Shown in pieces: positions 1 through 8,952 of a stretch of DNA of 37,252 nt. Each line of letters begins with the position of its first letter. Position 1 is the stretch's first letter. A program made the position numbers and the translations under genes. The notes under the pieces are model-generated. The model was not told the origin of the DNA. It saw nothing but the letters and a program-made list of their open reading frames with translations, and searched no databases. The DNA is taken from NCBI GenBank assembly GCA_018608045.1, contig JABBAI010000002.1, positions 1 through 37,252 on the forward strand, written 5' to 3'. Source of the DNA: Octadecabacter sp. (GTDB lineage: Bacteria; Pseudomonadota; Alphaproteobacteria; Rhodobacterales; Rhodobacteraceae).

Positions 1-46
1 CGCCGCCGCGCGTGTTAGGATCTCATGGAACCCACAAGGAGAGAAC

Positions 47-481
47 ATGCCCCTCAAATATTTGCACACAATGGTGCGCGTCAAAGACCTCGATGCGTCA
101 ATTGCCTTTTACAAGCTGCTCGGAATGGTGGAACGTCGGCGCACCGAAAGCGAAAGCGGGCGTTTTACGCTGGTCTTTATGTGCCCGCCCGAACAGGCCG
201 ATGGGCACAACGATGTTGAATTGACCTATAACTGGGACGGCGATGATGGGTTGCCATCCGACAGCCGGCATTTTGGCCACCTCGCCTATACCTGCGACAA
301 CATTTATAATCTTTGTCAAACACTTATGGACAACGGAGTGACCATAAACCGCCCTCCTCGCGACGGGCATATGGCGTTTGTTCGCAGCCCAGACAACGTT
401 TCGATTGAGCTTCTTCAAGAAGGTGATGCTCTCGAAAAAGCAGAACCTTGGGCGAGCATGGGCAACACAGGATCTTGGTAA
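47..481 (+). CDS. gloA: Lactoylglutathione lyase (glyoxalase I)
   Basis: This 144-residue single-domain VOC protein should isomerise the hemithioacetal of methylglyoxal and glutathione to S-lactoylglutathione in the cytoplasm. The length matches bacterial glyoxalase I. The four expected metal ligands are visible as His7, Glu58 (in DVELTYNW), His78 (in HFGHLAYT) and Glu121 (in SIELLQ). A strong ribosome site, AAGGAGAG at 36-43, precedes the ATG at 47 and fixes the start. The 3' end overlaps the start of the following vWA-domain gene on the same strand, so the two are probably co-transcribed. The family call is secure; substrate is taken from family knowledge. Confidence 0.93.
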   Translation: MPLKYLHTMVRVKDLDASIAFYKLLGMVERRRTESESGRFTLVFMCPPEQADGHNDVELTYNWDGDDGLPSDSRHFGHLAYTCDNIYNLCQTLMDNGVTINRPPRDGHMAFVRSPDNVSIELLQEGDALEKAEPWASMGNTGSW

Positions 482-1197
482 GATGCGCAATCTTGCTGGC
501 AGGTTTGGCGGTGTGCGGACACAGCGCACAGGCCTGCCGCTTGGCACTGGTGTTGGCATTGGACGTGTCCAATTCGGTTGACGCCGATGAAGATGCCTTG
601 CAGCGAAACGGATTGGCAACTGCGCTGTTGGCGCCCGCCGTTCGGGACGCCTTTTTTGCCAGCGATGCGCCCGTCGCCTTGGCCGTGTTTGAATGGTCGG
701 GACGCCACCACCAACGCATGATGCAGGATTGGGTATTGATCGACACCCCTGCGACATTAGAAATCGTCGCCGACAAGATCGCCACAACGCCAAGGTTTTA
801 CTACGAATTCCCGACAGCAATCGGATACGCATTGGGTTTTTCTGCGGGCCTGTTGGACACCGCCCCGCAGTGCGACGCGCAGACCATCGATGTGTCAGGT
901 GACGGGGTCAACAACGACGGGTTTGAGCCGCGCGATGCATTTCTCGCGTTTGACCTTGAAGGGGTCACCATCAACGGCCTTGTGATTGAGGTGCCTGAGG
1001 ACGCGGCCCTTCGGGCAGGTCAGATTGATCTCACGACGTATTATCTGCAGAATGTCATTCAGGGGCCTGGTGCGTTCATCGAAGTGGCGCGCGGCTTTGA
1101 TGACTTTGCCCGGGCCATGGAAATTAAATTGGTCCGCGAACTTGGCGTTTTGATGTTGGGTCAGAACACTCTTTTGGCAGTAGGACAAGACGGATGA
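448..1197 (+). CDS. Secreted DUF1194 / von Willebrand factor A-like protein
   Basis: The protein has an N-terminal hydrophobic signal-like segment followed by LVLALDVSNSVD, a DxSxS metal-binding (MIDAS) motif at the start of a vWA fold, as in the DUF1194 family. Further family-like stretches are TIDVSGDGVNNDG and the FDDFARAMEIKL end. It is probably exported to the periplasm; no enzymatic role is known. No ATG is available near the front. The longest frame begins at TTG 448, but TTG 475 gives a tidier signal peptide (MVRCAILLAGLAVCG) with AGGA just upstream, and then overlaps gloA by only 7 nt. The overlap suggests translational coupling to gloA. Function unknown. Confidence 0.82.
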   Translation: MGEHGQHRILVRCAILLAGLAVCGHSAQACRLALVLALDVSNSVDADEDALQRNGLATALLAPAVRDAFFASDAPVALAVFEWSGRHHQRMMQDWVLIDTPATLEIVADKIATTPRFYYEFPTAIGYALGFSAGLLDTAPQCDAQTIDVSGDGVNNDGFEPRDAFLAFDLEGVTINGLVIEVPEDAALRAGQIDLTTYYLQNVIQGPGAFIEVARGFDDFARAMEIKLVRELGVLMLGQNTLLAVGQDG

Positions 1198-1252
1198 TCC
1201 GGCACTCAGTGTTTGCCTTGGGTATTCTTGAGGGAAACACCATCGGTAAACG

Positions 1253-1768
1253 TCAATAAATATATCGGATTTGATCGGTCCAGTACCGCTCAACACGGCG
1301 CAATGCGGTCGCAATTTCATCCAGACCATTCATGTCGAGCACACCTTTGTCTTGCAAGCCCGTGGCGTGACCCATGAACAAATCAGACACGACATCACGC
1401 ACCGCGCGGCCTTTTTCGGTCAAACGCACACGCACCGATCGGCGGTCGATTTCGCAGCGTTGATGGTGCATGTAGCCCATATCAACCAGCTTTTTCAGGT
1501 TATAGCTTACGTTGCTGCCCTGATAATAACCGCGCGATTTCAATTCTCCGGCGGTGACTTCGTTGTCGCCGATGTTGAACAGTAGCAACGCTTGCACAGC
1601 GTTGATTTCAAGAACACCCACGCGTTCAAATTCATCCTTGATCACATCAAGTAGCAATCGATGAAGGCGTTCGACCAAGGTCAGTGCGTCCAAATAAGTG
1701 GTCATAAATTCAGCCTCGGGCCCAGTGGGTGGGGCACTATATACTGTCGGCAAGGAATGCAGGCTCAT
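1253..1768 (-). CDS. MarR-family winged-helix regulator, LdtR-like
   Basis: This 171-residue regulator has a MarR-type winged helix. The recognition region reads ELKSRGYYQGSNVSYNLKKL and the wing contains HHQRCEIDRRSVRVRLTEKG. From memory this closely resembles LdtR of Rhizobiales and Liberibacter, which controls an L,D-transpeptidase and osmotic or envelope stress genes. No ldtP-like target is adjacent here, so the regulon is unknown. A GGAG ribosome site seven bases before the ATG supports the start at 1768; an inner ATG near residue 22 is a weaker alternative. The gene stands alone, convergent with the DUF1194 gene. Confidence 0.88.
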   Translation of the reverse strand: MSLHSLPTVYSAPPTGPEAEFMTTYLDALTLVERLHRLLLDVIKDEFERVGVLEINAVQALLLFNIGDNEVTAGELKSRGYYQGSNVSYNLKKLVDMGYMHHQRCEIDRRSVRVRLTEKGRAVRDVVSDLFMGHATGLQDKGVLDMNGLDEIATALRRVERYWTDQIRYIY

Positions 1769-1860
1769 CTCGGTCTCCGTCGCGATTAAATCTGCGACTC
1801 GGATGCCATGACAACTAAAAACAATCCGTTAAACCGTCTGAAATTTATCAATAACGCAGC

Positions 1861-2130
1861 TTAAGGTTTGGTCAGTCCAACGGCACCGACACGGATCAGA
1901 TCCATCAGTTCGCGGTAGGTTTCAGGTTCGCCCACCTGGCCGCTAACCCATTGATATAAATCATGATCATTTTCAGATAGTAACGCGTCGTAAGTGTTCA
2001 ACTGCGCCTCATCCAGCCCTGCCAATTCAGCTTTGGAAAAGGCCATTAAAATCAGATCCATTTCTTTGATGCCGCGCCGGATAGAACGCATGTGCAGCCG
2101 CTTTCGCATCACATCGAGGGGTTCAGTCAT
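1861..2130 (-). CDS. sdhE: Succinate dehydrogenase assembly factor SdhE
   Basis: This is a small 89-residue protein with the diagnostic SdhE signature RSIRRGIKEMDLIL near the N-terminus (RGxxE, needed for flavinylation) and the later YDALLSENDHDLYQWVSG segment. SdhE promotes covalent FAD attachment to the SdhA flavoprotein subunit. The length is typical. Its ATG overlaps the TGA of the upstream HTH regulator gene by four bases (ATGA), so translation is probably coupled. The sdh operon itself is not in this window. Confidence 0.95.
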   Translation of the reverse strand: MTEPLDVMRKRLHMRSIRRGIKEMDLILMAFSKAELAGLDEAQLNTYDALLSENDHDLYQWVSGQVGEPETYRELMDLIRVGAVGLTKP

Positions 2131-2522
2131 GATTTCGCCATCGCAATCAGCCGCTTTTCAAGCAGCGCAACACGGTCTGCGGCTTGGGCCATCTGGGCGC
2201 GAACCGCGCGCAAGTCTGTCAAAATTGCAGACAGATCGGGTGCTATCACTTCGTCTTCCAGCGGCGCCAATACGCCCTCGCCCTCGCCCGTCAACAACCA
2301 GCTGAGGGATACGCCAAGGATACCGGCCAGAATACTCAGCCGGTTGGCGCGCGGCTCGCTTAGATCTTCTTCCCAGTTGCGCAGGGTTCCGGTCTTAATT
2401 CCGACCCGTTGCGCAAGGTCCTTTTGCTTCAATCCCGCCGCGTCCCGCGCTGCTGCCAAGCGGTCGCCAAACGTGGCAGTGCCTTCGCTGTACCAATCGG
2501 TGTCGTCGGTGCCGTCCTGCAT
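2127..2522 (-). CDS. Cro/C1-type helix-turn-helix regulator
   Basis: The 131-residue protein carries an XRE-type HTH at about residues 16-72: FGDRLAAARDAAGLKQKDLA, then VGIKTGTLRNWEEDLSEPRA and an ILAGILGVSLSWLLTG tail. The C-terminal 45 residues (AILTDLRAVRAQMAQAADRV and onward) look like a short coiled coil, possibly for dimerisation. The start at 2522 has AAGGA about seven bases upstream; the frame stays open further upstream, but that extension runs into the divergent aminotransferase gene and is rejected. It overlaps sdhE by four bases and is divergent from the aminotransferase gene across about 90 bp. Targets unknown. Confidence 0.88.
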   Translation of the reverse strand: MQDGTDDTDWYSEGTATFGDRLAAARDAAGLKQKDLAQRVGIKTGTLRNWEEDLSEPRANRLSILAGILGVSLSWLLTGEGEGVLAPLEDEVIAPDLSAILTDLRAVRAQMAQAADRVALLEKRLIAMAKS

Positions 2523-2543
2523 ATTGTATTCCTTTGACTGTAA

Positions 2544-3815
<1,272 letters not shown>

Positions 3816-3878
3816 GCGCTAGCGGCATCGGCATCGCGCTGATATATAAATGCTACAGATTTGTGAGTAGGTAATTCG

Positions 3879-3983
3879 ATGGGCAGCGATCTTCCAGACT
3901 ATTACTTTCGCGTTCGTGAAAACGGCGCGGCGGTATTGAGGTGGACCAAATTGCCGTCATCAACATCAAGAACGGCGAAGTGA
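3879..3983 (+). pseudogene. Displaced 5' fragment of the small conserved gene at 3941-4261
   Basis: An ATG at 3879, preceded by an AGGT-type ribosome site, opens a frame that reads MGSDLPDYYFRVRENGAAV and then passes into unrelated sequence, stopping at TGA 3981. I recall a Rhodobacteraceae small protein whose N-terminus contains YYFRVRENGAAVFR and then runs into a DQIAVIN-type segment. Here DQIAVIN occurs only in another frame, from 3941. The simplest reading is one gene broken by a small deletion of roughly a dozen codons plus a frame change near 3930-3940. Sequencing error is an alternative. The homologue comparison is from memory. Confidence 0.5.
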
Positions 3984-4261
3984 AACCGAACGGCGACAGG
4001 CAACTATCGCCCGAAGATATCGAACGTATTGAAAGCTGGATGGCGGACCGTATGGCGCTTTTGGCCAAGCGCGATATCGATGATATCCACCGCGCTGTCG
4101 ACTACCTCAACATCACAACGCAGTGGGTGCAATCCAAGGCGCAAGACGATCAGTTAGAAGACGTGACAGACGATTTGCTGCTGGCGATGCACGATTTACG
4201 GTCCATCCTTGTGCGCAAAAAAGCAGACCGGATGATGAACGCGCAAGACGCTGCAAAATAG
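3941..4261 (+). CDS. Small conserved protein of unknown function, probably 5'-truncated
   Basis: The 106-codon frame reads DQIAVINIKNGEVKPNGDRQ, then a helical, acidic and basic body (IERIESWMADRMALLAKRDI, AVDYLNITTQWVQ, LLAMHDLRSILVRKKADRMM). No membrane segment or known catalytic motif is visible. The only start available is GTG 3941, which lacks a spaced ribosome site (GAG abuts it), whereas an N-terminal-like fragment with its own ATG lies just upstream in another frame at 3879. The gene therefore looks frame-broken at its 5' end. It is convergent with the MATE gene, and a perfect hairpin begins five bases after its stop. Function unknown. Confidence 0.6.
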   Translation: MDQIAVINIKNGEVKPNGDRQLSPEDIERIESWMADRMALLAKRDIDDIHRAVDYLNITTQWVQSKAQDDQLEDVTDDLLLAMHDLRSILVRKKADRMMNAQDAAK

Positions 4262-4265
4262 CGCC

Positions 4266-4310
4266 GCCAATTTTCGAAGAAAATTGGCTACCCGCTCGCC
4301 GCAGGCGCAT
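4266..4310. repeat. Palindromic dispersed element, copy 1
   Basis: A perfect 10-bp inverted repeat (GCCAATTTTC at 4266-4275, loop GAA, GAAAATTGGC at 4279-4288) is followed by CCCGCTCGCCGCAGGCGCAT at 4291-4310. The same two-part unit occurs in opposite orientation at 5919-5963, beyond the other end of the MATE gene. It sits between convergent genes, where it could terminate transcription from both sides, and it supplies the MATE stop codon and its last codons. I believe similar elements are common between roseobacter genes, but this cannot be verified here. Confidence 0.75.
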
Positions 4311-5664
4311 TTGTTTTGGCGATAAAAACGGACCGTCCCCAAAACCTCTGGCTTAGCAAAATGGCGGCCACGCCAAGACCGACCGTCATCCCCAACCAAA
4401 CGCCAATCGGCCCCCAATTGAAAATGAAGGCGAACAAGTAGCTTGCGGGAATGCCAAGCACCCAATAGCTCAGGATGGCGAGCCACATCGGCACGCGCGT
4501 ATCTTGCACGCCGCGCAACACCGAAAGCGCAACGATCTGGCCCGCATCAACAAATTGAAACACCGCTGACATCATGACCAACACGGCCCCCAAGGCCAGA
4601 ACGGCATCGCGGGCAGGATCGGTGGGATCGATAAAGAGCCCCACAAAAAAGCGTGGCACCGACAGATAAATGATGATCGTCATCAGCGCAAACGTCAGGC
4701 CGACCGCGTATGCTGTTTTCGCGCTGGATCGCAATTCGGGTTCGTTTCGGGCGCCATAAAACCGACTGGCGCGGACTGTTGCGGCCTCCGACATGCCAAC
4801 GTGAAACATGAACATGAACGCGGTCAACTGGATGGCAATACCGTGCGCGGCCAATTCAATTTCGCCAATCCAGCCCATCATAATAGAGCTGCCTGTGAAC
4901 AACGCGCCTTCGGCAAATGATGTCAGGCCAATGGGCATGCCTAGGCGAAACACCTTTGCGATCGCCTCAATATCGGATTTCCAGATGCGGCGGAACAACT
5001 GCGCCTGTGGCACTTTGTATTGAACGTAAACCATCAACGCGATCATCTGGACGATCTGGATCACGACAGACGCAATCGCCGCCCCCTCAATCCCCAATTC
5101 AGGCGCGCCCAGATTGCCGAAAATCAGCGCATAATTCACCACACCATTGGCGACCAAAGCCACCAGAGTGATCCAAAGCTGGATCGCCGTCAGCTCTAGC
5201 GCGCCGAGGTAGGACCGCATGACCTGCGCGCCCATGGCCGGGAACATACCCAACACCGCGATGCGCAAATACAGCCCCCCTTGTGCTGCGACCGCAGGTT
5301 CCTGCCCGATGGCCAGCAAAACGGCCTCTCCGTACATGAAAGGAACGATGAGCAAGATCGAATAGATGGCAGACAACCACAGCGCCATGCGGGTGACGCG
5401 GCGGGCACTGGTTTCATCGCCAAGCTCAATCGCCTCAGCGACCAGCGGCGTCACTGCGCGGCCAAATCCGGCACCAACGATAAAGGTAATGAACCATAAG
5501 CCCGTCGCAACGGTCGCCGCCGCAAGGGATGTCACGGAATACCAACCCAACATGATCGTGTCGGTCATATGGATGGAAAAACCCGCAACATTCGCGCCCA
5601 CCAGCGGTAGGCCGAGCTTGAGCAGACGCTTTGTATGCTCTGGATATGACAATGTCGGTCCCAT
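4288..5664 (-). CDS. MATE-family multidrug efflux transporter
   Basis: This 458-residue polytopic inner-membrane protein has about 12 hydrophobic segments. The family-like N-terminal half reads KLGLPLVGANVAGFSIHMTD, then TIMLGWYSVTSLAAATVATG, resembling NorM/DinF MATE exporters that extrude cationic compounds in exchange for Na+ or H+. Length is normal. The ATG at 5664 has AAGG directly against it, which is poor spacing; TTG at 5652 (residue 5) would place that AAGGATGGG at a better distance. The stop codon and the terminal APAASG lie inside the dispersed repeat, so the C-terminal tail may have been supplied by that element. Substrate unknown. Confidence 0.9.
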   Translation of the reverse strand: MGPTLSYPEHTKRLLKLGLPLVGANVAGFSIHMTDTIMLGWYSVTSLAAATVATGLWFITFIVGAGFGRAVTPLVAEAIELGDETSARRVTRMALWLSAIYSILLIVPFMYGEAVLLAIGQEPAVAAQGGLYLRIAVLGMFPAMGAQVMRSYLGALELTAIQLWITLVALVANGVVNYALIFGNLGAPELGIEGAAIASVVIQIVQMIALMVYVQYKVPQAQLFRRIWKSDIEAIAKVFRLGMPIGLTSFAEGALFTGSSIMMGWIGEIELAAHGIAIQLTAFMFMFHVGMSEAATVRASRFYGARNEPELRSSAKTAYAVGLTFALMTIIIYLSVPRFFVGLFIDPTDPARDAVLALGAVLVMMSAVFQFVDAGQIVALSVLRGVQDTRVPMWLAILSYWVLGIPASYLFAFIFNWGPIGVWLGMTVGLGVAAILLSQRFWGRSVFIAKTNAPAASG

Positions 5665-5982
5665 CCTTGACGATTAGGACCATTTGGCAAACAGGTCCAG
5701 CGTCGTGATAGGATTGTACGGCGGCGAATTGGCGCTAGTTTTACCGAATGACCTTAGGCTGCATGTGCCACACCCTAATCAAAGCGGCCCAACCGCACAC
5801 AGCAATTCACGACAACAAATCTGCGCGCTGCGTTGCAACAGGCGTGGCCCGTGTCGTGCATGCTGACCCGCGCGGCAGACACGTAGACGATCTAGCCCAA
5901 TCGAATATGTCTGACGACATGCGCCTGCGGCGGGCGGGGGCCAAAATTCTTCGAATTTTGGCCGTTCCTTATGATTACGGGA
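5665..5982. other. Intergenic region of about 318 bp without a convincing gene
   Basis: This stretch lies between the MATE start and the class V aminotransferase stop. It contains short open frames of 60-90 codons with no recognisable protein character and no good ribosome site. Its only clear content is the palindromic element at 5919-5963. The MATE promoter should lie in the left part, but I could not identify convincing -35 and -10 boxes. Confidence 0.6.
5919..5963. repeat. Palindromic dispersed element, copy 2 (inverted relative to copy 1)
   Basis: ATGCGCCTGCGGCGGGCGGG at 5919-5938 is followed by a hairpin: CCAAAATTC at 5941-5949, loop TTC, GAATTTTGG at 5953-5961, extended by GG/CC to an 11-bp stem. 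Reverse-complemented, it matches copy 1 at 4266-4310 in the arm and in hairpin layout, with compensating differences in the stem (AATTTTC versus AATTC cores). It lies 20 bp past the stop of the class V aminotransferase gene and may act as that gene's terminator. Confidence 0.75.
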
Positions 5983-7116
5983 TCACAAGACCTGATCAGC
6001 AACGTCCGTAAATGTCTTGAGCGTCACATCCGGTACGCGCAGCTTGTCGATCCCGAACAGTCCGATGCGGAAGGTACGAAAATCTGCGGGTTCATCGACC
6101 ACCAGCGGCACACCCGCCGCAATTTGCATGCCAGCACCTGCGAACTTTGATCCATTCTGAATGTCAGGATCATCGGTGTAACACACCACAACGCCAGGGG
6201 CGCCAAAACCGTCGGCAGCCACGGATTTGAACCCCTTATCGGCGAAATACTTGCGCACACCGTCGCCCAGAAACCACTGTGCATCGCGAAGCGCTTCGAA
6301 CCCGAACGCTGCACTTTCGACCATGGTGTCCCGAAAATCACGCAACGCATCTGTCGGCATCGTAGCGTGATAGGCATGTCCGCCATTCAAATAGGCTTCC
6401 ATGATCTGGCGCCATTTCTTTAGGTCTACAGTAAAGCTGCTCGATGTGGTTGTGTCCAGACGATCAAGTGCGCGCTGGGACATCATTACCAATCCCGCGG
6501 ATGGACTGGCCGACCAGCCTTTTTGCGGCGCGGAGATCAACACATCCACACCCGTGGCTTTCATATCGACCCATGCACAACCTGACGCGATGCAATCCAG
6601 AACCATCAGCGCGCCAACGTCATGGGCGGCCTCTGCCAAGGCCGAGATGTAATCATCAGGCAAAATGATTCCCGCGCTTGTTTCGACGTGTGGCGCGAAC
6701 ACGACGTCCGGCTTTGCGTCACGAATGGCGGCTGTCACTTCGGCGATCGGGGCCGGTGCAAATGGCGCACGCGTGTCGTTGCCGGTTTGACGCGCCTTAT
6801 GAACGGTCGTTTTGGACGTGAAATTGCCTGCGTCGAAAATCTGGCTCCAACGGTAGGAAAACCAGCCATTTCGAACGATCAGCGCATGGGCCCCACCGCC
6901 GAATTGGCGTGCCACGGCTTCCATCGCGTATGTCCCACCACCTGGCACAATCGCCACGCCGTCCGCCTTGTAGACGTCACACAACAGCGCATCGAGGTCT
7001 TTCATCACGCCCTGAAACGCCTTTGACATATGGTTGAGAGAGCGGTCGGTGAAAACGACTGAGAATTCCATCAACCCGTCAGGATCGACAGGGGTGCGCG
7101 TGGAGGCTGTCGGCAT
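5983..7116 (-). CDS. Class V PLP-dependent aminotransferase (alanine/serine-glyoxylate type)
   Basis: The 377-residue protein belongs to the alanine-glyoxylate/serine-glyoxylate branch of class V aminotransferases. Visible features are the cofactor loop VPGGGTYAMEAVARQF, the VDCIASG-like segment MVLDCIASGCAWVDM with the PLP-pyridine aspartate, and the Schiff-base lysine at residue 199 in SAPQKGWSASPSAGLVMMS. The FRIGLFG motif near the C-terminus is also family-typical. The start at 7116 has AAGGAA seven bases upstream. The adjacent genes do not indicate a pathway. The exact amino donor cannot be read from the sequence; a phosphoserine or 2-aminoethylphosphonate substrate is less likely but possible. 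Confidence 0.85.
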   Translation of the reverse strand: MPTASTRTPVDPDGLMEFSVVFTDRSLNHMSKAFQGVMKDLDALLCDVYKADGVAIVPGGGTYAMEAVARQFGGGAHALIVRNGWFSYRWSQIFDAGNFTSKTTVHKARQTGNDTRAPFAPAPIAEVTAAIRDAKPDVVFAPHVETSAGIILPDDYISALAEAAHDVGALMVLDCIASGCAWVDMKATGVDVLISAPQKGWSASPSAGLVMMSQRALDRLDTTTSSSFTVDLKKWRQIMEAYLNGGHAYHATMPTDALRDFRDTMVESAAFGFEALRDAQWFLGDGVRKYFADKGFKSVAADGFGAPGVVVCYTDDPDIQNGSKFAGAGMQIAAGVPLVVDEPADFRTFRIGLFGIDKLRVPDVTLKTFTDVADQVL

Positions 7117-7225
7117 ATCGATATTCCTTATTGCTATACGAAGTCTTAGTGCGCGGCGTCATAAGGATCAAAGTTTATTTAAGTATACTGACCGGACTGC
7201 CAGTTGGTATGTACGCGATGTTACG

Positions 7226-7960
7226 TCAGCCGACCCGCCTGCGTTCATCCTGATTTTGTACTACCCAATCCACCACAGTGCGATTTCGCCCCGCGGCCTT
7301 AGCGCGGTAAAGGCAGTCATCCGCGCGCTTGATGGCTTTATCGACATGTTCGATCCTTTCTTTCATGGAACCGCCCACAGACACCGTCACCCGCACATCG
7401 CCTGTGGCCGTCCGGGTGGTCGCAGCCTGTATTCTTTCGCGGATCCGTTCTGCGATGATCCAGCCTTCGTCGGCGGTGGCGCGGTGTAGGAAGACCACGA
7501 ATTCCTCACCCCCAAAGCGGCACACGATGTCCACATCACGGATTTGCCCCCGCATGATTTGCGCAACCGCATGGATCACATCATCCCCCGCAAGGTGGCC
7601 GTGGGTGTCGTTCACCCGTTTAAAATGATCGATATCAATCATCAAGGACACACCGTAAGCGTCAGGAAATTCGGTGAGCCGCGCAAAGAAAAAATCGCGC
7701 GTGGCCACATCGGTCAAGCGGTCGCGGTTGACCAGATCTTGCAGCTCTTGGCTCAAAATTGCTTTTTCATGCATCTGCCGCGCAACCCAAAGACAAATTG
7801 GAAACGACACAATCAGCACAACACCGGCTGTCGCCTTAAGCGACAGTGGCAACAATTCGCGGGGAAAGAACACAAAATTCAATATCACCGCAGACATCAA
7901 CGTCGTTGCCGTGACCACCAACGTAAAAATCCAAACACGCGCTGTTGTATCAACAACCAT
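7226..7960 (-). CDS. Membrane-anchored diguanylate cyclase (GGDEF domain)
   Basis: This 244-residue protein has two predicted transmembrane helices (about residues 8-32 and 40-60), a short linker helix and a GGDEF domain. The active-site loop is GGEEF at residues 150-154, an accepted active variant. An allosteric I-site RxxD (RDVD, 141-144) sits five residues before it, and the MIDIDHFKRVNDTHGH segment supplies metal and GTP ligands. It should make cyclic di-GMP and be feedback-inhibited by it. There is no sensory domain beyond the short membrane anchor. The ATG at 7960 has AAGGAA upstream. A PilZ-domain protein, a possible c-di-GMP effector, lies at 31166-31447. Confidence 0.92.
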   Translation of the reverse strand: MVVDTTARVWIFTLVVTATTLMSAVILNFVFFPRELLPLSLKATAGVVLIVSFPICLWVARQMHEKAILSQELQDLVNRDRLTDVATRDFFFARLTEFPDAYGVSLMIDIDHFKRVNDTHGHLAGDDVIHAVAQIMRGQIRDVDIVCRFGGEEFVVFLHRATADEGWIIAERIRERIQAATTRTATGDVRVTVSVGGSMKERIEHVDKAIKRADDCLYRAKAAGRNRTVVDWVVQNQDERRRVG

Positions 7961-8041
7961 TGGGTTCCTTTCCCGATGGATGGCTTCTAATTACGCGATC
8001 TGAACATTATCTTAAGGCCGCATTGGATGTGTCTGTTTTTC

Positions 8042-8491
8042 TTAAATCGGCCCCGGCCGGCGTTCTTCGCTTAGCAAAACATTGGCCTCAACATCGCCCA
8101 CACCGGGCAGGGTCATGACACGGCGGCGCAAAACGCGCTCAAAATCGGCCAGATCACGCGCCACCACGCGCAGGCGGTAGTCATACAATCCCAGCACATG
8201 TTCGACCAATTGCACCTCTGGGATGGCGGTCACCGCGCGTTCGAAATCTTCCAGCGATACACGCCCTTTGGTCGCCAGCTTCACGCCGAGGAAAACAGTC
8301 ACCCCAAACCCCAGCGCTTGCGCATCAAGGCTGATGCGTTGCCCCACCAAGATCCCGTCATCGCGCAGCCGTTTGATACGTCGCCATGTGGCGGGTTGGC
8401 TTAGCCCAATCCGCCCGCCGATCGCCGCGGCGGTTTGCGTCGCATCACGGCTGAGCGCGGCCAGGATTGCGCGATCGACATCATCCAACAT
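8042..8491 (-). CDS. Lrp/AsnC-family transcriptional regulator (distal gene of a pair)
   Basis: This 149-residue regulator has an N-terminal AsnC-type HTH (LDDVDRAILAALSRDATQTA, then IGLSQPATWRRIKRLRDDGI) and a C-terminal ligand-binding RAM domain (VFLGVKLATKGR, VEHVLGLYDYRLRVVARDL). ATG 8491 overlaps the TGA of the upstream paralogue by one base (TGATG), implying translational coupling; a GTG one codon earlier is also possible. Together with the first gene it may form a hetero-oligomeric regulator. It is divergent from ilvC across the other Lrp gene, so branched-chain amino-acid control is a reasonable inference. Confidence 0.92.
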   Translation of the reverse strand: MLDDVDRAILAALSRDATQTAAAIGGRIGLSQPATWRRIKRLRDDGILVGQRISLDAQALGFGVTVFLGVKLATKGRVSLEDFERAVTAIPEVQLVEHVLGLYDYRLRVVARDLADFERVLRRRVMTLPGVGDVEANVLLSEERRPGPI

Positions 8492-8946
8492 CACAACGGT
8501 AAACTTTCGTCATTGTGCAAGGTCGCCACTGTCATCAAAGCCTCAATATCGGCCATATGCGGCAGAGCGAGAATCTGGTCACGGTAGATTTGCTGATAAT
8601 GCGCCATATCGCGGGCGATCACACTGAGACGGACATCGACACGGCCCAGAAACGTCTGGATTTCAGTCACCTCGGCGATGCCGCGGGCCGCTTCGATGAA
8701 ATCATCAAAGGCACGCGGCGCGGTTTTTTCCAAAGTAATGCGCAATGACACCCCAACAGCAAAGCCAAGGGCCGCCCAGTCAATCACCGCATGTTGGCCT
8801 TTCAAAATGCCCTGTTCTTGCAATCGACCAAGGCGGCGGGTGGCCTTAAGTGCGCTCACCCCTGCCCTCTCCCCCAGTTCAGCGGCGGTTAGGTTCGGGT
8901 CGGCCTGTAATTGGCGCAAGAGGCGGCGATCGATATCATCAAGCAT
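8491..8946 (-). CDS. Lrp/AsnC-family transcriptional regulator (proximal gene of a pair)
   Basis: This 151-residue regulator has the same architecture: HTH (LDDIDRRLLRQLQADPNLTA, AGVSALKATRRLGRLQEQGI), a linker, and the RAM domain (VGVSLRITLEKTAPRAFDDF, TFLGRVDVRLSVIARDM). The recognition helices of the two paralogues differ clearly (SALKATRRLGR versus SQPATWRRIKR), so they probably do not read the same site. No ribosome site precedes ATG 8946; the upstream sequence is a T-rich run and TAGTAAT repeats, so the mRNA may be leaderless. It is divergent from ilvC with 134 bp between. Confidence 0.92.
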   Translation of the reverse strand: MLDDIDRRLLRQLQADPNLTAAELGERAGVSALKATRRLGRLQEQGILKGQHAVIDWAALGFAVGVSLRITLEKTAPRAFDDFIEAARGIAEVTEIQTFLGRVDVRLSVIARDMAHYQQIYRDQILALPHMADIEALMTVATLHNDESLPL

Positions 8947-8952
8947 GAAAAA

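Noticed and set aside
1202-1252. Possible terminator after the DUF1194 gene (GTGTTT and AAACAC)
   Set aside because: The stem is only about six bp with a long loop and no T tract.
5684-6011. Short open frames between the MATE and class V aminotransferase genes
   Set aside because: No ribosome site, no recognisable protein sequence, and they run into the repeat element.
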